Assembly (NCBI GenBank): GCA_910584815.1 | Contig: CAJUBT010000009.1 | Span: 26,963-52,690 of the forward strand | From: an uncultured Christensenella sp. | GTDB lineage: Bacteria > Bacillota > Clostridia > Christensenellales > UBA1242 | Direction of reading: 5' to 3' | DNA length: 25,728 bases | Shown: positions 14,634-22,335 of the stretch, piece by piece | Layout: each line of letters starts with the position of its first letter | How positions within the stretch are numbered: position 1 is the first letter of the stretch | Translations under genes and position numbers: made by a program | The notes under the pieces: model-generated | Database searches by the model: none | Told to the model about the DNA's origin: nothing | The model's input: the letters and a program-made list of their open reading frames with translations, nothing else

Positions 14634-15677
14634 TTAATTTTGTTCTTTGATAAATCTACGCCTTAACTGACCGCAAGCACCATCTATATCATTACCTAAA
14701 CTTCTTCTTGTTGTAACATTAATACCTTTTTCCTTTAAAGTTTCAGCAAATGTTTTTTGTGTATCAGGCGAACATCGTTTAAAATTGTTTTCTTTAACTT
14801 CGTTCAAATTTATAAGATTTACAATACAATTTAAACCTTTAATAAGTTTTGCTAGTTCTAAGGCGTTTTGTTTGCTGGAATTTACATTATCTATTAATAT
14901 GTATTCAAATAAAATTCTTCTACCAGTTTTTTCAAAGTAATATTTGCAAGCATTTATAACTTCTGAAATTTCATAGCCTTTTGCAACATTCATAATGTTT
15001 TTTCTAACTTCATTGTTGCTTGCGTGAAGAGAAAGACAAATGTTTATTTTATAACCACTATCAGCAAGTTTAATAATGTTAGAAACCAAACCACAAGTGC
15101 TAAGGGAAATGTTGCGTTCAGCATAATATAAACCATATTTATTTGTGGCTAGATTTAAAAATTTTAAAACATTATTATAGTTATCTAGCGGTTCACCACT
15201 GCCCATAAGAACAATGTTGGTAACCTTTCTTTCCTTTACAGTGCCAGCTAGATATTTATTTGCAACAATAACTTGCCCCATAATTTCACCAGCTTGCAAG
15301 GAACGAACAAGTCCATCTAACCCCGAAGCGCAAAACTTGCAACCCATTCGGCAACCAACTTGGCTTGAAACACACAAAGTGTAGCCAAATTTATATTGCA
15401 TTAGAACACCCTCAATTAAATTGTCATCAGCAAGTTTATATAAAAACTTTTGGGTGCCATCCGTTGATTTTTGCACTTTTATAATTTCAATAGTGTTATC
15501 TTGATAAGTTTCCAGTAACGTTTGTTTTAAGGTTTGAGGAATATTAGAAATTTCATTTAATTGTTTACCATTATGTAGTTCGTAATAAATTTGTTCGGCA
15601 CGATATTTAGGCTGACCTAAATTTACAAGTTCAGTTTTTAGTTCATCATATGTTAAACTTAAAATGCTTTCTTTCAT
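14634..15677 (-). CDS. rlmN: 23S rRNA/tRNA m2A methyltransferase RlmN
   Basis: Radical-SAM enzyme that methylates C2 of A2503 in 23S rRNA and A37 of some tRNAs. The cluster-binding motif CRMGCKFC gives Cys109, Cys113 and Cys116. The methyl-carrying cysteine is Cys335 in IDGACGQL. The SAM-binding GSGEPLDNY, the SLHASN motif and the RRSLG segment before Cys335 are also present. At 347 residues it is full length. SD AAGGA precedes the ATG by a short spacer. It keeps its neighbours fmt and rpe, but rsmB on one side and prpC-prkC-rsgA on the other are absent. Confidence 0.96.
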   Translation of the reverse strand: MKESILSLTYDELKTELVNLGQPKYRAEQIYYELHNGKQLNEISNIPQTLKQTLLETYQDNTIEIIKVQKSTDGTQKFLYKLADDNLIEGVLMQYKFGYTLCVSSQVGCRMGCKFCASGLDGLVRSLQAGEIMGQVIVANKYLAGTVKERKVTNIVLMGSGEPLDNYNNVLKFLNLATNKYGLYYAERNISLSTCGLVSNIIKLADSGYKINICLSLHASNNEVRKNIMNVAKGYEISEVINACKYYFEKTGRRILFEYILIDNVNSSKQNALELAKLIKGLNCIVNLINLNEVKENNFKRCSPDTQKTFAETLKEKGINVTTRRSLGNDIDGACGQLRRRFIKEQN

Positions 15678-15717
15678 AATTTTCCTTATGTGTTTTTAAT
15701 TTATTTTTTTAAGAAAT

Positions 15718-15746
15718 ATAATATCAGAATTTAATTTTATAATAAA
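15718..15746 (-). promoter_or_regulatory. Candidate internal promoter of rlmN
   Basis: Leftward: TTTATT (15741-15746), 17-base spacer, extended -10 TGATATTAT (box 15718-15723). The -35 is poor. No terminator separates fmt from rlmN, so this would add to read-through. Confidence 0.3.
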
Positions 15747-15817
15747 ATTTAAATATTTTTAGATATATGAATTTAGTTATTTTATTAAAATTAAAATGAG
15801 AATTTAGGGGTTAAAAG

Positions 15818-16765
15818 CTAAAATTGTGTGCCAAGTTCAATTTTTTTGCCATTTAAATAGTTTTTAGCAGGCATCATTTTCCCACCTGAAGTTTGAATAA
15901 CTTCCAAACTTACAAAACCATTATTGCATTTTACAATTAAACCTTTTTTTGCATTTGCTAGCACAACCTGACCTAAATTAAAGATAGAACTATTTTCAAT
16001 ATTTTCTAAAAAAGGTTTTGCTTTATAAACTTTTATAATTTCGTTTGTGTTTGCATTTTCTACATAGCAAACAGGCCAAGGGTTAAATGCATTACACAAG
16101 TTTTGAATTTCTGTTGCAGATAGATTGAAATTGAGTTTTCCCATTTCTTTTGACAATTTTGGATAGTAACTTGCTTCGCTTTCGTTTTGTGGAATTTCTG
16201 TTATTGTTCCCTTTTCTAAATTTATTAAAGTTTCAACAAGCAAGTTTCCTCCTAAAATTGCAAGACGATTTGTTAATTCTCCAGCTGTTTCATCTTTATT
16301 AATTTCAAGTTGTTTTTGAGCCAAAATATTACCAGCGTCCATCTTCTTTACAGTTTTCATAATAGTTACGCCTGTAACTTTTTCGCCTTTAGCAATAGCC
16401 CAAACTATTGGGCTAGTACCCCTATATTTTGGTAAAAGAGATGGATGAACATTTATAACGCCATAAGTGGCTAGGTTTAAAATATTGTCTTTTAAATAAT
16501 GGCTAAAAGATGCAGTTACAAGTACATCTGGGGCTAAATTTTTAAGGTCTTGTTCGCCTTCATTGCTTACACTATTATATTGTAAAACTGGAATATTATT
16601 TGTAATTGCAAATTGTTTAACTGGAGAAAATTGAATTTTTCCACCTCTTCCAACAGCTTTATCGGTGTTTGTTACTACACACACTATTTTAAATTTTGCA
16701 TTATTAAAAAGTGCTTCTAGTACAGTTTTTGAAAGTTCCGATGAACCCATAAAGGCTATTTTCAC
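15818..16765 (-). CDS. fmt: Methionyl-tRNA formyltransferase
   Basis: Formylates initiator Met-tRNA with 10-formyl-tetrahydrofolate. The catalytic triad is visible as Asn105 and His107 in INVHPSLLPKYRG and Asp143 in KKMDAG; the TGVTIM segment and a C-terminal OB-like tRNA-binding domain (about 205-315) follow. I start at the GTG at 16765 (315 residues, MKIAFMGSS) because homologues begin with MKI.FMG. A second GTG five codons upstream overlaps the SD AAGGAG (16780-16785) and so cannot use it. The chosen start is 14 bases from that SD, a long spacing also seen at priA and rpe here. It is paired with def and is the only gene ending in TAG. Confidence 0.94.
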   Translation of the reverse strand: MKIAFMGSSELSKTVLEALFNNAKFKIVCVVTNTDKAVGRGGKIQFSPVKQFAITNNIPVLQYNSVSNEGEQDLKNLAPDVLVTASFSHYLKDNILNLATYGVINVHPSLLPKYRGTSPIVWAIAKGEKVTGVTIMKTVKKMDAGNILAQKQLEINKDETAGELTNRLAILGGNLLVETLINLEKGTITEIPQNESEASYYPKLSKEMGKLNFNLSATEIQNLCNAFNPWPVCYVENANTNEIIKVYKAKPFLENIENSSIFNLGQVVLANAKKGLIVKCNNGFVSLEVIQTSGGKMMPAKNYLNGKKIELGTQF

Positions 16766-16835
16766 TTTAAAAGATTCCACTCCTTTTTTATATTATTAAG
16801 GTAAATTTGTTAATTTTTTGTTAATTTAATGTTAT

Positions 16836-17297
16836 TTATAATTGCCCTTCAAGTTTTCCACCTTTGGTGTGGTCGATATATAAAATACCATCAAGGTGGT
16901 CGTATTCGTGACATATTGCACGAGCCATAAATTCGGTTGCAGTTAGTGTTATTGGATTACCAAATCTATCAAAAAATTCAACTGTTACTTTATTTGGTCT
17001 TGTTACACTGCATTGTTTACCTGGTATGCTAAGGCAACCTTCTGGACCTCTTTGAGTGCCTTCCTTCTTAGTTATTGTTGGGTTAATAACTTCAAAATAT
17101 GTGTTATTAACACTTATAACAAAAACTCTTTTTAGCACGGCAACCTGCACTGCCGCAAGCCCTACTCCTGTTGATTTTATTAAAGTTTCTTTCATATCAT
17201 CTAAAAGTTCCCATAAACTTTCATCAAAAAATTTTACAGGTTTAGATACCTTCCTTAATGTTTCATTTTCTAATGTAATTATTTTGCGTAAAGCCAT
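16836..17297 (-). CDS. def: Peptide deformylase
   Basis: Metallo-hydrolase removing the formyl group from nascent proteins, the counterpart of fmt downstream. All three motifs are intact: GVGLAAVQ (44-51, with Val where Pro is usual), EGCLS (87-91, metal ligand Cys89) and HEYDH (131-135, ligands His131 and His135, catalytic Glu132). At 153 residues it is a standard short form. SD AAGGA is about eight bases from the ATG. The gap to priA upstream is about 225 bases, all AT-rich, without a convincing promoter. Confidence 0.96.
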   Translation of the reverse strand: MALRKIITLENETLRKVSKPVKFFDESLWELLDDMKETLIKSTGVGLAAVQVAVLKRVFVISVNNTYFEVINPTITKKEGTQRGPEGCLSIPGKQCSVTRPNKVTVEFFDRFGNPITLTATEFMARAICHEYDHLDGILYIDHTKGGKLEGQL

Positions 17298-17493
17298 AAT
17301 ATGTTTCCTTTTAATTTTTTACACATTTTTGAGTTTGTATTTCAATTTATATAATTTCTTCTTAAAAATTTTAAGTTTAATTAGCAATTTAAAAATATTA
17401 TAGTTATTGCTACTTTTTATTAATTAATTTTTGTTGTTTGTTTTTGTTTATAAACATTTAAACTATTTTTTGAAATATAAGCATTTTAACAGA

Positions 17494-17526
17494 TTAATTT
17501 TTGTTTAATTTAAAAACAAAAATTAA
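17494..17526 (-). repeat. Hairpin overlapping the priA stop codon
   Basis: TTAATTTTTGTTT (17494-17506) and its exact complement (17514-17526) form a 13-bp stem that includes the priA stop codon. All but two pairs are A-T and no T-run follows, so termination is doubtful. Confidence 0.4.
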
Positions 17527-19700
17527 CTTAAGTTTTGAGGATCGTTTTCTACAAAAATAGAAACCTTGCTTGTTTTTAGTTTATCACATATAGCATATAT
17601 TTTACTAATGATTTCTACTTCATTCTTTTTATAAATTCTAATTAATATTTGGTATCTATAGTTTTTTTGCAATCTCTTCTTTGGGCATTTCATTGCGTGC
17701 AAGTAAACAAAGTCGCTACTATATTCTTCTTTTAAAAGCTTCACAGCATTATAAATTTGTTCTAAATTTGTTAGAACCTTTTTTTCATCTTCCCCAAGCA
17801 CTAGCACCCTTAATATATTAACAAAAGGTGGAAAGTGAGAAACCTCTCTTAAATTTAGTTCCTTTTTAAAAAAAGCACCATAATCGTAGTTACTTGCACA
17901 TCTATATACAAAATGCTTTGGATAGTATGTTTGCAGAACAACCTTGCCTTCGCTTTCGCTTCTGCCTGCTCTACCAGAAACTTGAGTTATTAATTGAAAG
18001 GTGCGTTCTATAGCTTTATAGTCACTAAAATGTAAGCTCATATCGGCATCTACAATGCCAACAAGAGTAACATTATTAAAATCGTGCCCTTTTGCTATCA
18101 TTTGAGTGCCAACAAGAATTGCAGGACTTGTTTGATTAAAAGTTTCTAGAACATCTATATAAGCATTTTTATTTATGTCGTTATCTAACCTAAAAATTGG
18201 AACATCAAACATTTTTTTAAGTTCTTCCACAACCCTTTGAGTGCCCACTGCCCCATAGCGAATGGAAGAGCTTTTACATTTTGGACAAACAGGTAATGTG
18301 CGATACCTTCGGTTACAATAGTGACATTTTAGTGTTTCATCTTCTTTATGGTAAACAAGAGAAACATCGCAATCTTCACATTTTGGAACATATCCACACT
18401 CCTTACACATTAAAAAGGAAGAAAATCCTCGGCGGTTTATAAAAATCATTGCTTGTTTTTTATTTTTTAAACAAGTTTCTAATTCACTTAAAAAACGAGT
18501 TGAAAAAATGCCTGTGTTCCCTAAATGAATTTCACTTAACATATCTACAATTTCAATATTTGGCAGTTCTTTTTTATTTGCCCTTTCTGTTAACTGAATT
18601 AAACGATATTCCCCTTTTTTTGCTAGGTAATAACTTTCAACGCTTGGAGTTGCGCTACCTAAAATTAAAGGGCAATTATTAAGATATGCTAAATACCTTG
18701 CAACTTCGTGAGTGTGGTATCGAGGGTTGCTTTCACTATAGTAACTATTATCGTGTTCTTCATCAACAACAATTACTCCAACATTTTCCATAGGTGCAAA
18801 AATGCAAGACCTTGCACCTATTGCTATGCGAGCTTCGCCTGAATGCAATCTGTTCCATTCATCGAAGCGTTCTCCATTTGTTAAGGAACTGTGAAGAATG
18901 GCAACAGTATCTCCAAAAGCGTTGCGAAACCTTGCAAACATTTGTGGAGTTAAAGATATTTCTGGCACAAGCATAATTGCTGTTTTACCCTGTTTTAATG
19001 CGTTTTGAATACAATTTATATACACTTCTGTTTTACCACTACCCGTTACCCCTTTAAGAAGAAAAGGTTGGTAGTGCGATTTTGAAATAACCTCTACCGC
19101 ATTTGCTTGTTGAGCATTTAGAGTTATTTGTTTTTTTTCAACGCTAAATTTATTTTTTGGTGTTCTGTTTGTTTTTGTGCTTTCTAACTTTATAAGTTGT
19201 TTTTCTATAAGAGCATTTACTGCACTTGCACCAAAAAGTTTGTTGAGTTCGGTTTGAGTTGTTTTACCTTTTTCTTTTAAATACATTAAGGCTTTTAACT
19301 GATTTGGTGCTTTTTTAGAAATTAAAAAATCATCGCAATTAAGAAAAACATAATTTACCAATTTTTCTTTAACTTTACCGTTACGAACAACTGGCGGCAA
19401 AAAAAGGCGAATAGTATCCGCTAACCTTAAAAAAAATTTTTGTTTCATAAAAAAACACAACTTTATTATGTTTTCGGATAATAAAGGTTGTGCATCTTTC
19501 TTTTTGGTTATTTGTTTAAGTTTGGAAGCGTTATAGTTTGAAGTTTGTTTTATGTTAATTACAAAACCATCTATTTGCCTTGAACCAAAAGGCACACATA
19601 CCCTATCTCCTACTGTTATGTTTTGGTCTTCTGGCAAAATATAGTCAAAAACTTTATCGACCTCACTTGCCATAACATCTACTATCACTTCCGCTATCAT
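17523..19700 (-). CDS. priA: Primosomal helicase PriA
   Basis: 3'-5' helicase that reloads the replisome at stalled forks and D-loops. An N-terminal DNA-binding domain (MIAEVIVDVMASEVDKVFDY onward) is followed by the helicase core with Walker A GVTGSGKT (Lys223), the DEEH box and the C-terminal motifs (GTQMIAKGHDF, QVSGRAGR). The zinc-binding cysteines inserted in the core are complete: Cys432, 435, 441, 444, 459, 462, 472 and 475. At 725 residues it is normal length. The start agrees with homologues, although SD AAGGA lies 14 bases away. It follows rpoZ directly; the usual intervening coaBC is absent. Confidence 0.96.
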   Translation of the reverse strand: MIAEVIVDVMASEVDKVFDYILPEDQNITVGDRVCVPFGSRQIDGFVINIKQTSNYNASKLKQITKKKDAQPLLSENIIKLCFFMKQKFFLRLADTIRLFLPPVVRNGKVKEKLVNYVFLNCDDFLISKKAPNQLKALMYLKEKGKTTQTELNKLFGASAVNALIEKQLIKLESTKTNRTPKNKFSVEKKQITLNAQQANAVEVISKSHYQPFLLKGVTGSGKTEVYINCIQNALKQGKTAIMLVPEISLTPQMFARFRNAFGDTVAILHSSLTNGERFDEWNRLHSGEARIAIGARSCIFAPMENVGVIVVDEEHDNSYYSESNPRYHTHEVARYLAYLNNCPLILGSATPSVESYYLAKKGEYRLIQLTERANKKELPNIEIVDMLSEIHLGNTGIFSTRFLSELETCLKNKKQAMIFINRRGFSSFLMCKECGYVPKCEDCDVSLVYHKEDETLKCHYCNRRYRTLPVCPKCKSSSIRYGAVGTQRVVEELKKMFDVPIFRLDNDINKNAYIDVLETFNQTSPAILVGTQMIAKGHDFNNVTLVGIVDADMSLHFSDYKAIERTFQLITQVSGRAGRSESEGKVVLQTYYPKHFVYRCASNYDYGAFFKKELNLREVSHFPPFVNILRVLVLGEDEKKVLTNLEQIYNAVKLLKEEYSSDFVYLHAMKCPKKRLQKNYRYQILIRIYKKNEVEIISKIYAICDKLKTSKVSIFVENDPQNLS

Positions 19701-19803
19701 TTGCTTTTAATAAATCCTTATAACTTGTTTTTAACAAAGGGTTAGTTTTGACTGTTAATGAGTTTTTTATTTGTTAATTAAAATAAATGTTATAAAAAAA
19801 ATA

Positions 19804-20010
19804 TTATTGATTATCTTCTGCTTTACTTGAAACTATTCTACCTGAATAAATTTCTCTAGCAGCAAGAGATATTGCTTTTTCAGTGGAAGATTCTATAACT
19901 TCTGGAATATCTTTTTCTAGTTCTTTTGCTCTTTTTGAAACTAAGTTTGTTAAAATATATTCATTGCCTGCCATTTCTTTTAATTCTTCAATAGGTGGGT
20001 CTATCATCAT
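19804..20010 (-). CDS. rpoZ: RNA polymerase omega subunit
   Basis: This 68-residue subunit helps fold and assemble the beta-prime subunit. The family pattern is clear: MIDPPIEEL, then YILTNLVSKRAKEL, then a helix with KAISLAAREIYSGRI. Two adjacent ATG codons are possible; the first is 12 bases after SD AAGGA. It heads the rpoZ-priA-def-fmt series from a strong extended -10 promoter. Its usual upstream partner gmk is not next to it; ligA lies there instead. Confidence 0.92.
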   Translation of the reverse strand: MMIDPPIEELKEMAGNEYILTNLVSKRAKELEKDIPEVIESSTEKAISLAAREIYSGRIVSSKAEDNQ

Positions 20011-20352
20011 AATAAAATTACTTCCTTTTTAAATCTTTTAAATATAAATAAATTTTAACACATTACCCAAGCTTTTGCAAGAGTTTTTTGTTTTAATAAT
20101 CCTTAGTAAAATTTTTACTTGCAATGTTTATTAATTTAAATTTATCTGTTTTAATTAAAAATTTTTATATTTAATTATTGTTTGCAAATTATTTAATAAA
20201 TTTAAAATTTGTTTTAAATATTAAGAAAACAAAAAATTAAATTTTAGTTATAAATATTATTTTTTAGAAAAGTTGTAATAAAAAAATTAATAAAATAATA
20301 GGTATTATAATAATTAATATTTTAAATTTATTGTTTTTATAAAAGGTCTACA
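20011..20352. other. Intergenic region between ligA and rpoZ
   Basis: It contains the rpoZ promoter (20052-20080) and a 15-base AT palindrome with odd centre (20105-20119). I see no GC-containing terminator hairpin after ligA and no small ORF with an SD. Confidence 0.55.
20052..20080 (-). promoter_or_regulatory. Extended -10 promoter of rpoZ operon
   Basis: Leftward: TTGCAA (20075-20080), 17-base spacer, extended -10 TGTTAAAAT (box 20052-20057). The leader is about 35 bases. Confidence 0.7.
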
Positions 20353-22329
20353 TTAATTAACATATGGGGCAATAAGGGTTTTAAATTCCTCTTCGTTAAT
20401 AATTTTGATGTTTAAATTTTGTGCTTTTGTAAGTTTACTACCAGCATCTTCTCCAGCAAGCACTAAATCGGTTTTTTTAGAAACACTACCAACCACACTG
20501 CCACCAAGTTTTTCTATAATATGGGTGGCTTCATCTCTTTTATAAGTAGGCAGAGTTCCTGTTAAAACAACTTTTTTAGAAAATAATGGATTGGTTTCAT
20601 CTACATTATTTGCTTCCTGTTGTTTTATTTCAACCCCAACTTTCTGTAAGTTTTCTATTTCCTGCAAATTGTTATTGTTTGTAAAAAAGGTTTTTATATT
20701 ATTTGCAATAATTTCTCCTACATCTTGAATGTTAATTAAATCCTCTATTTTTGCATTTATAATATTTTGTAAAGTTTTAAACTTTTTAGCAAGGTCCTTT
20801 GATGTTTTTTCGCCAACGCCATCTATACCAAGTGCATCTAAAAAATTGTTAAGTTCTGGGTTTTTACTTTTTTCAATACCAGATAAAAGATTATTAATTT
20901 TTTTCTGTTTAAAGCCCTGTAATTTCTCTAAATCTGTAAAAGAAAGGGTGTATAAATCTGCAAAAGTTTTAACATTACATTCTTTATATAAAGTTTCAAT
21001 AATTTTTTCGTTAAGCCCTTCTATGTTCATACAATTTCTTGAAACAAAGTGAACTAACCTATTAATATTTTTTTCACTACAAGTTGGATTTACACAAAAA
21101 ATGTTAGGTCCAACTGTTGAAAGTTTACTATTACAACAAGGGCAAAATTCTGGTTTATCTATTGGTTTTGCATTTTCATCTTCCTGTGCAATGCCTAGAA
21201 TTTCTGGTATAACTTCGTTACTTCTTCTAACAAAAACTAGGCTGTTTAATTTCAACTTTTTACGCAAAATGTCATCGTAATTATTTAATGTTGCTCTACT
21301 AACTGTAGCACCTGCTAATTCTATTGGAGAGATATGAGCAATAGGTGTTACCTTGCCTGTTCTGCCAACATTCCATTCAACACTTTCTAATATACTTGTT
21401 AACTCTTGTGGTTCAAATTTATAGGCTATTGCCCACTTTGGAAATTTTGCTGTAAAGCCAATTTCTTCCCTTGCCTTTACATCATTTAGTTTAATTACAA
21501 GTCCATCTATTAAAATGTCTAGTTTAGCTTTAACACTATCTATTTTTTCTATTATTTTTTCTATTTCTTGTGTGGTTGAACACACTTCAAAAAGGTCACC
21601 AGTTTTAAATTTATTGCTTTTTAAAAAGTTATATGCTTCAATTTGGGTTGGCACAAGTTTTGGGTCTTCAATTGAAATTATATCATAAAAAACAACATCT
21701 AAGTTGCGTTTGGCGGTTTCTTTTGGGTCTAGGTTACGAATTGCACCTGCAACTGCATTTCTGGCGTTCTTTAATTTATCTTGCGTTGTACGATTATATT
21801 TTTCAAGGTTGGCAATGGTTATAACTCCTTCCCCAGCAATTGTTAGTGCCCCTTTATAGTTAATAGTAAGCGGAACCGATTTTATTGTTTTTACTTGTTC
21901 TGTTACATTTTCGCCCACAATTCCATTGCCTCTAGTTGCAGCTTGAACAAGTTTTCCATTTTTATATTTTGCTATAATTCTAAGCCCATCAAATTTATAT
22001 TCAACTGTAAATTTTGAATTTGGGTAAAAAGTGTTAACATCATCTAAAAACTTTGATAAGCCAGAGATATTATTACACTTGTTAAGACTATATAATTTAG
22101 TTTCGTGTGTAACTTTTTCAAAACCTTTTAAAATATCGCCGCCTACTCTTTGAGTTGGGCTATCTTCTAAAATTACACCTGTTTCTTCTTCCAATTTAAT
22201 AAGTTCATCGTATAAAACATCATAATCGTAATCGGCAACAATTGGTTTTTCAAGAACATAGTAGTGGTATGCATATTCATTTAATAATTTGGTTAACTCT
22301 TCCTGCCTTTTTAAAGTTTCCTTTTCCAA
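20353..22329 (-). CDS. ligA: NAD-dependent DNA ligase LigA
   Basis: Seals nicks in replication and repair using NAD+. The Ia domain (HYYVLEKPIVADYDYD) binds the NMN half. The adenylation motif is EYKFDG with Lys112 as nucleophile, and an OB fold follows. The zinc finger has CPCC and CVNPTC, then the helix-hairpin-helix region (LDALGIDGVGEKT), and a BRCT domain closes the protein (about 585-658). At 658 residues it is full length. The start is TTG, 11 bases after SD AAGGAG, which lies in the last codons of pcrA; the genes are six bases apart and surely cotranscribed. Confidence 0.97.
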   Translation of the reverse strand: MEKETLKRQEELTKLLNEYAYHYYVLEKPIVADYDYDVLYDELIKLEEETGVILEDSPTQRVGGDILKGFEKVTHETKLYSLNKCNNISGLSKFLDDVNTFYPNSKFTVEYKFDGLRIIAKYKNGKLVQAATRGNGIVGENVTEQVKTIKSVPLTINYKGALTIAGEGVITIANLEKYNRTTQDKLKNARNAVAGAIRNLDPKETAKRNLDVVFYDIISIEDPKLVPTQIEAYNFLKSNKFKTGDLFEVCSTTQEIEKIIEKIDSVKAKLDILIDGLVIKLNDVKAREEIGFTAKFPKWAIAYKFEPQELTSILESVEWNVGRTGKVTPIAHISPIELAGATVSRATLNNYDDILRKKLKLNSLVFVRRSNEVIPEILGIAQEDENAKPIDKPEFCPCCNSKLSTVGPNIFCVNPTCSEKNINRLVHFVSRNCMNIEGLNEKIIETLYKECNVKTFADLYTLSFTDLEKLQGFKQKKINNLLSGIEKSKNPELNNFLDALGIDGVGEKTSKDLAKKFKTLQNIINAKIEDLINIQDVGEIIANNIKTFFTNNNNLQEIENLQKVGVEIKQQEANNVDETNPLFSKKVVLTGTLPTYKRDEATHIIEKLGGSVVGSVSKKTDLVLAGEDAGSKLTKAQNLNIKIINEEEFKTLIAPYVN

Positions 22330-22335
22330 ATTAAA

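Noticed and set aside
16766..16780. Fmt start at the upstream GTG
   Set aside because: That GTG overlaps the SD itself; the family begins at the next GTG (MKIAFMG).
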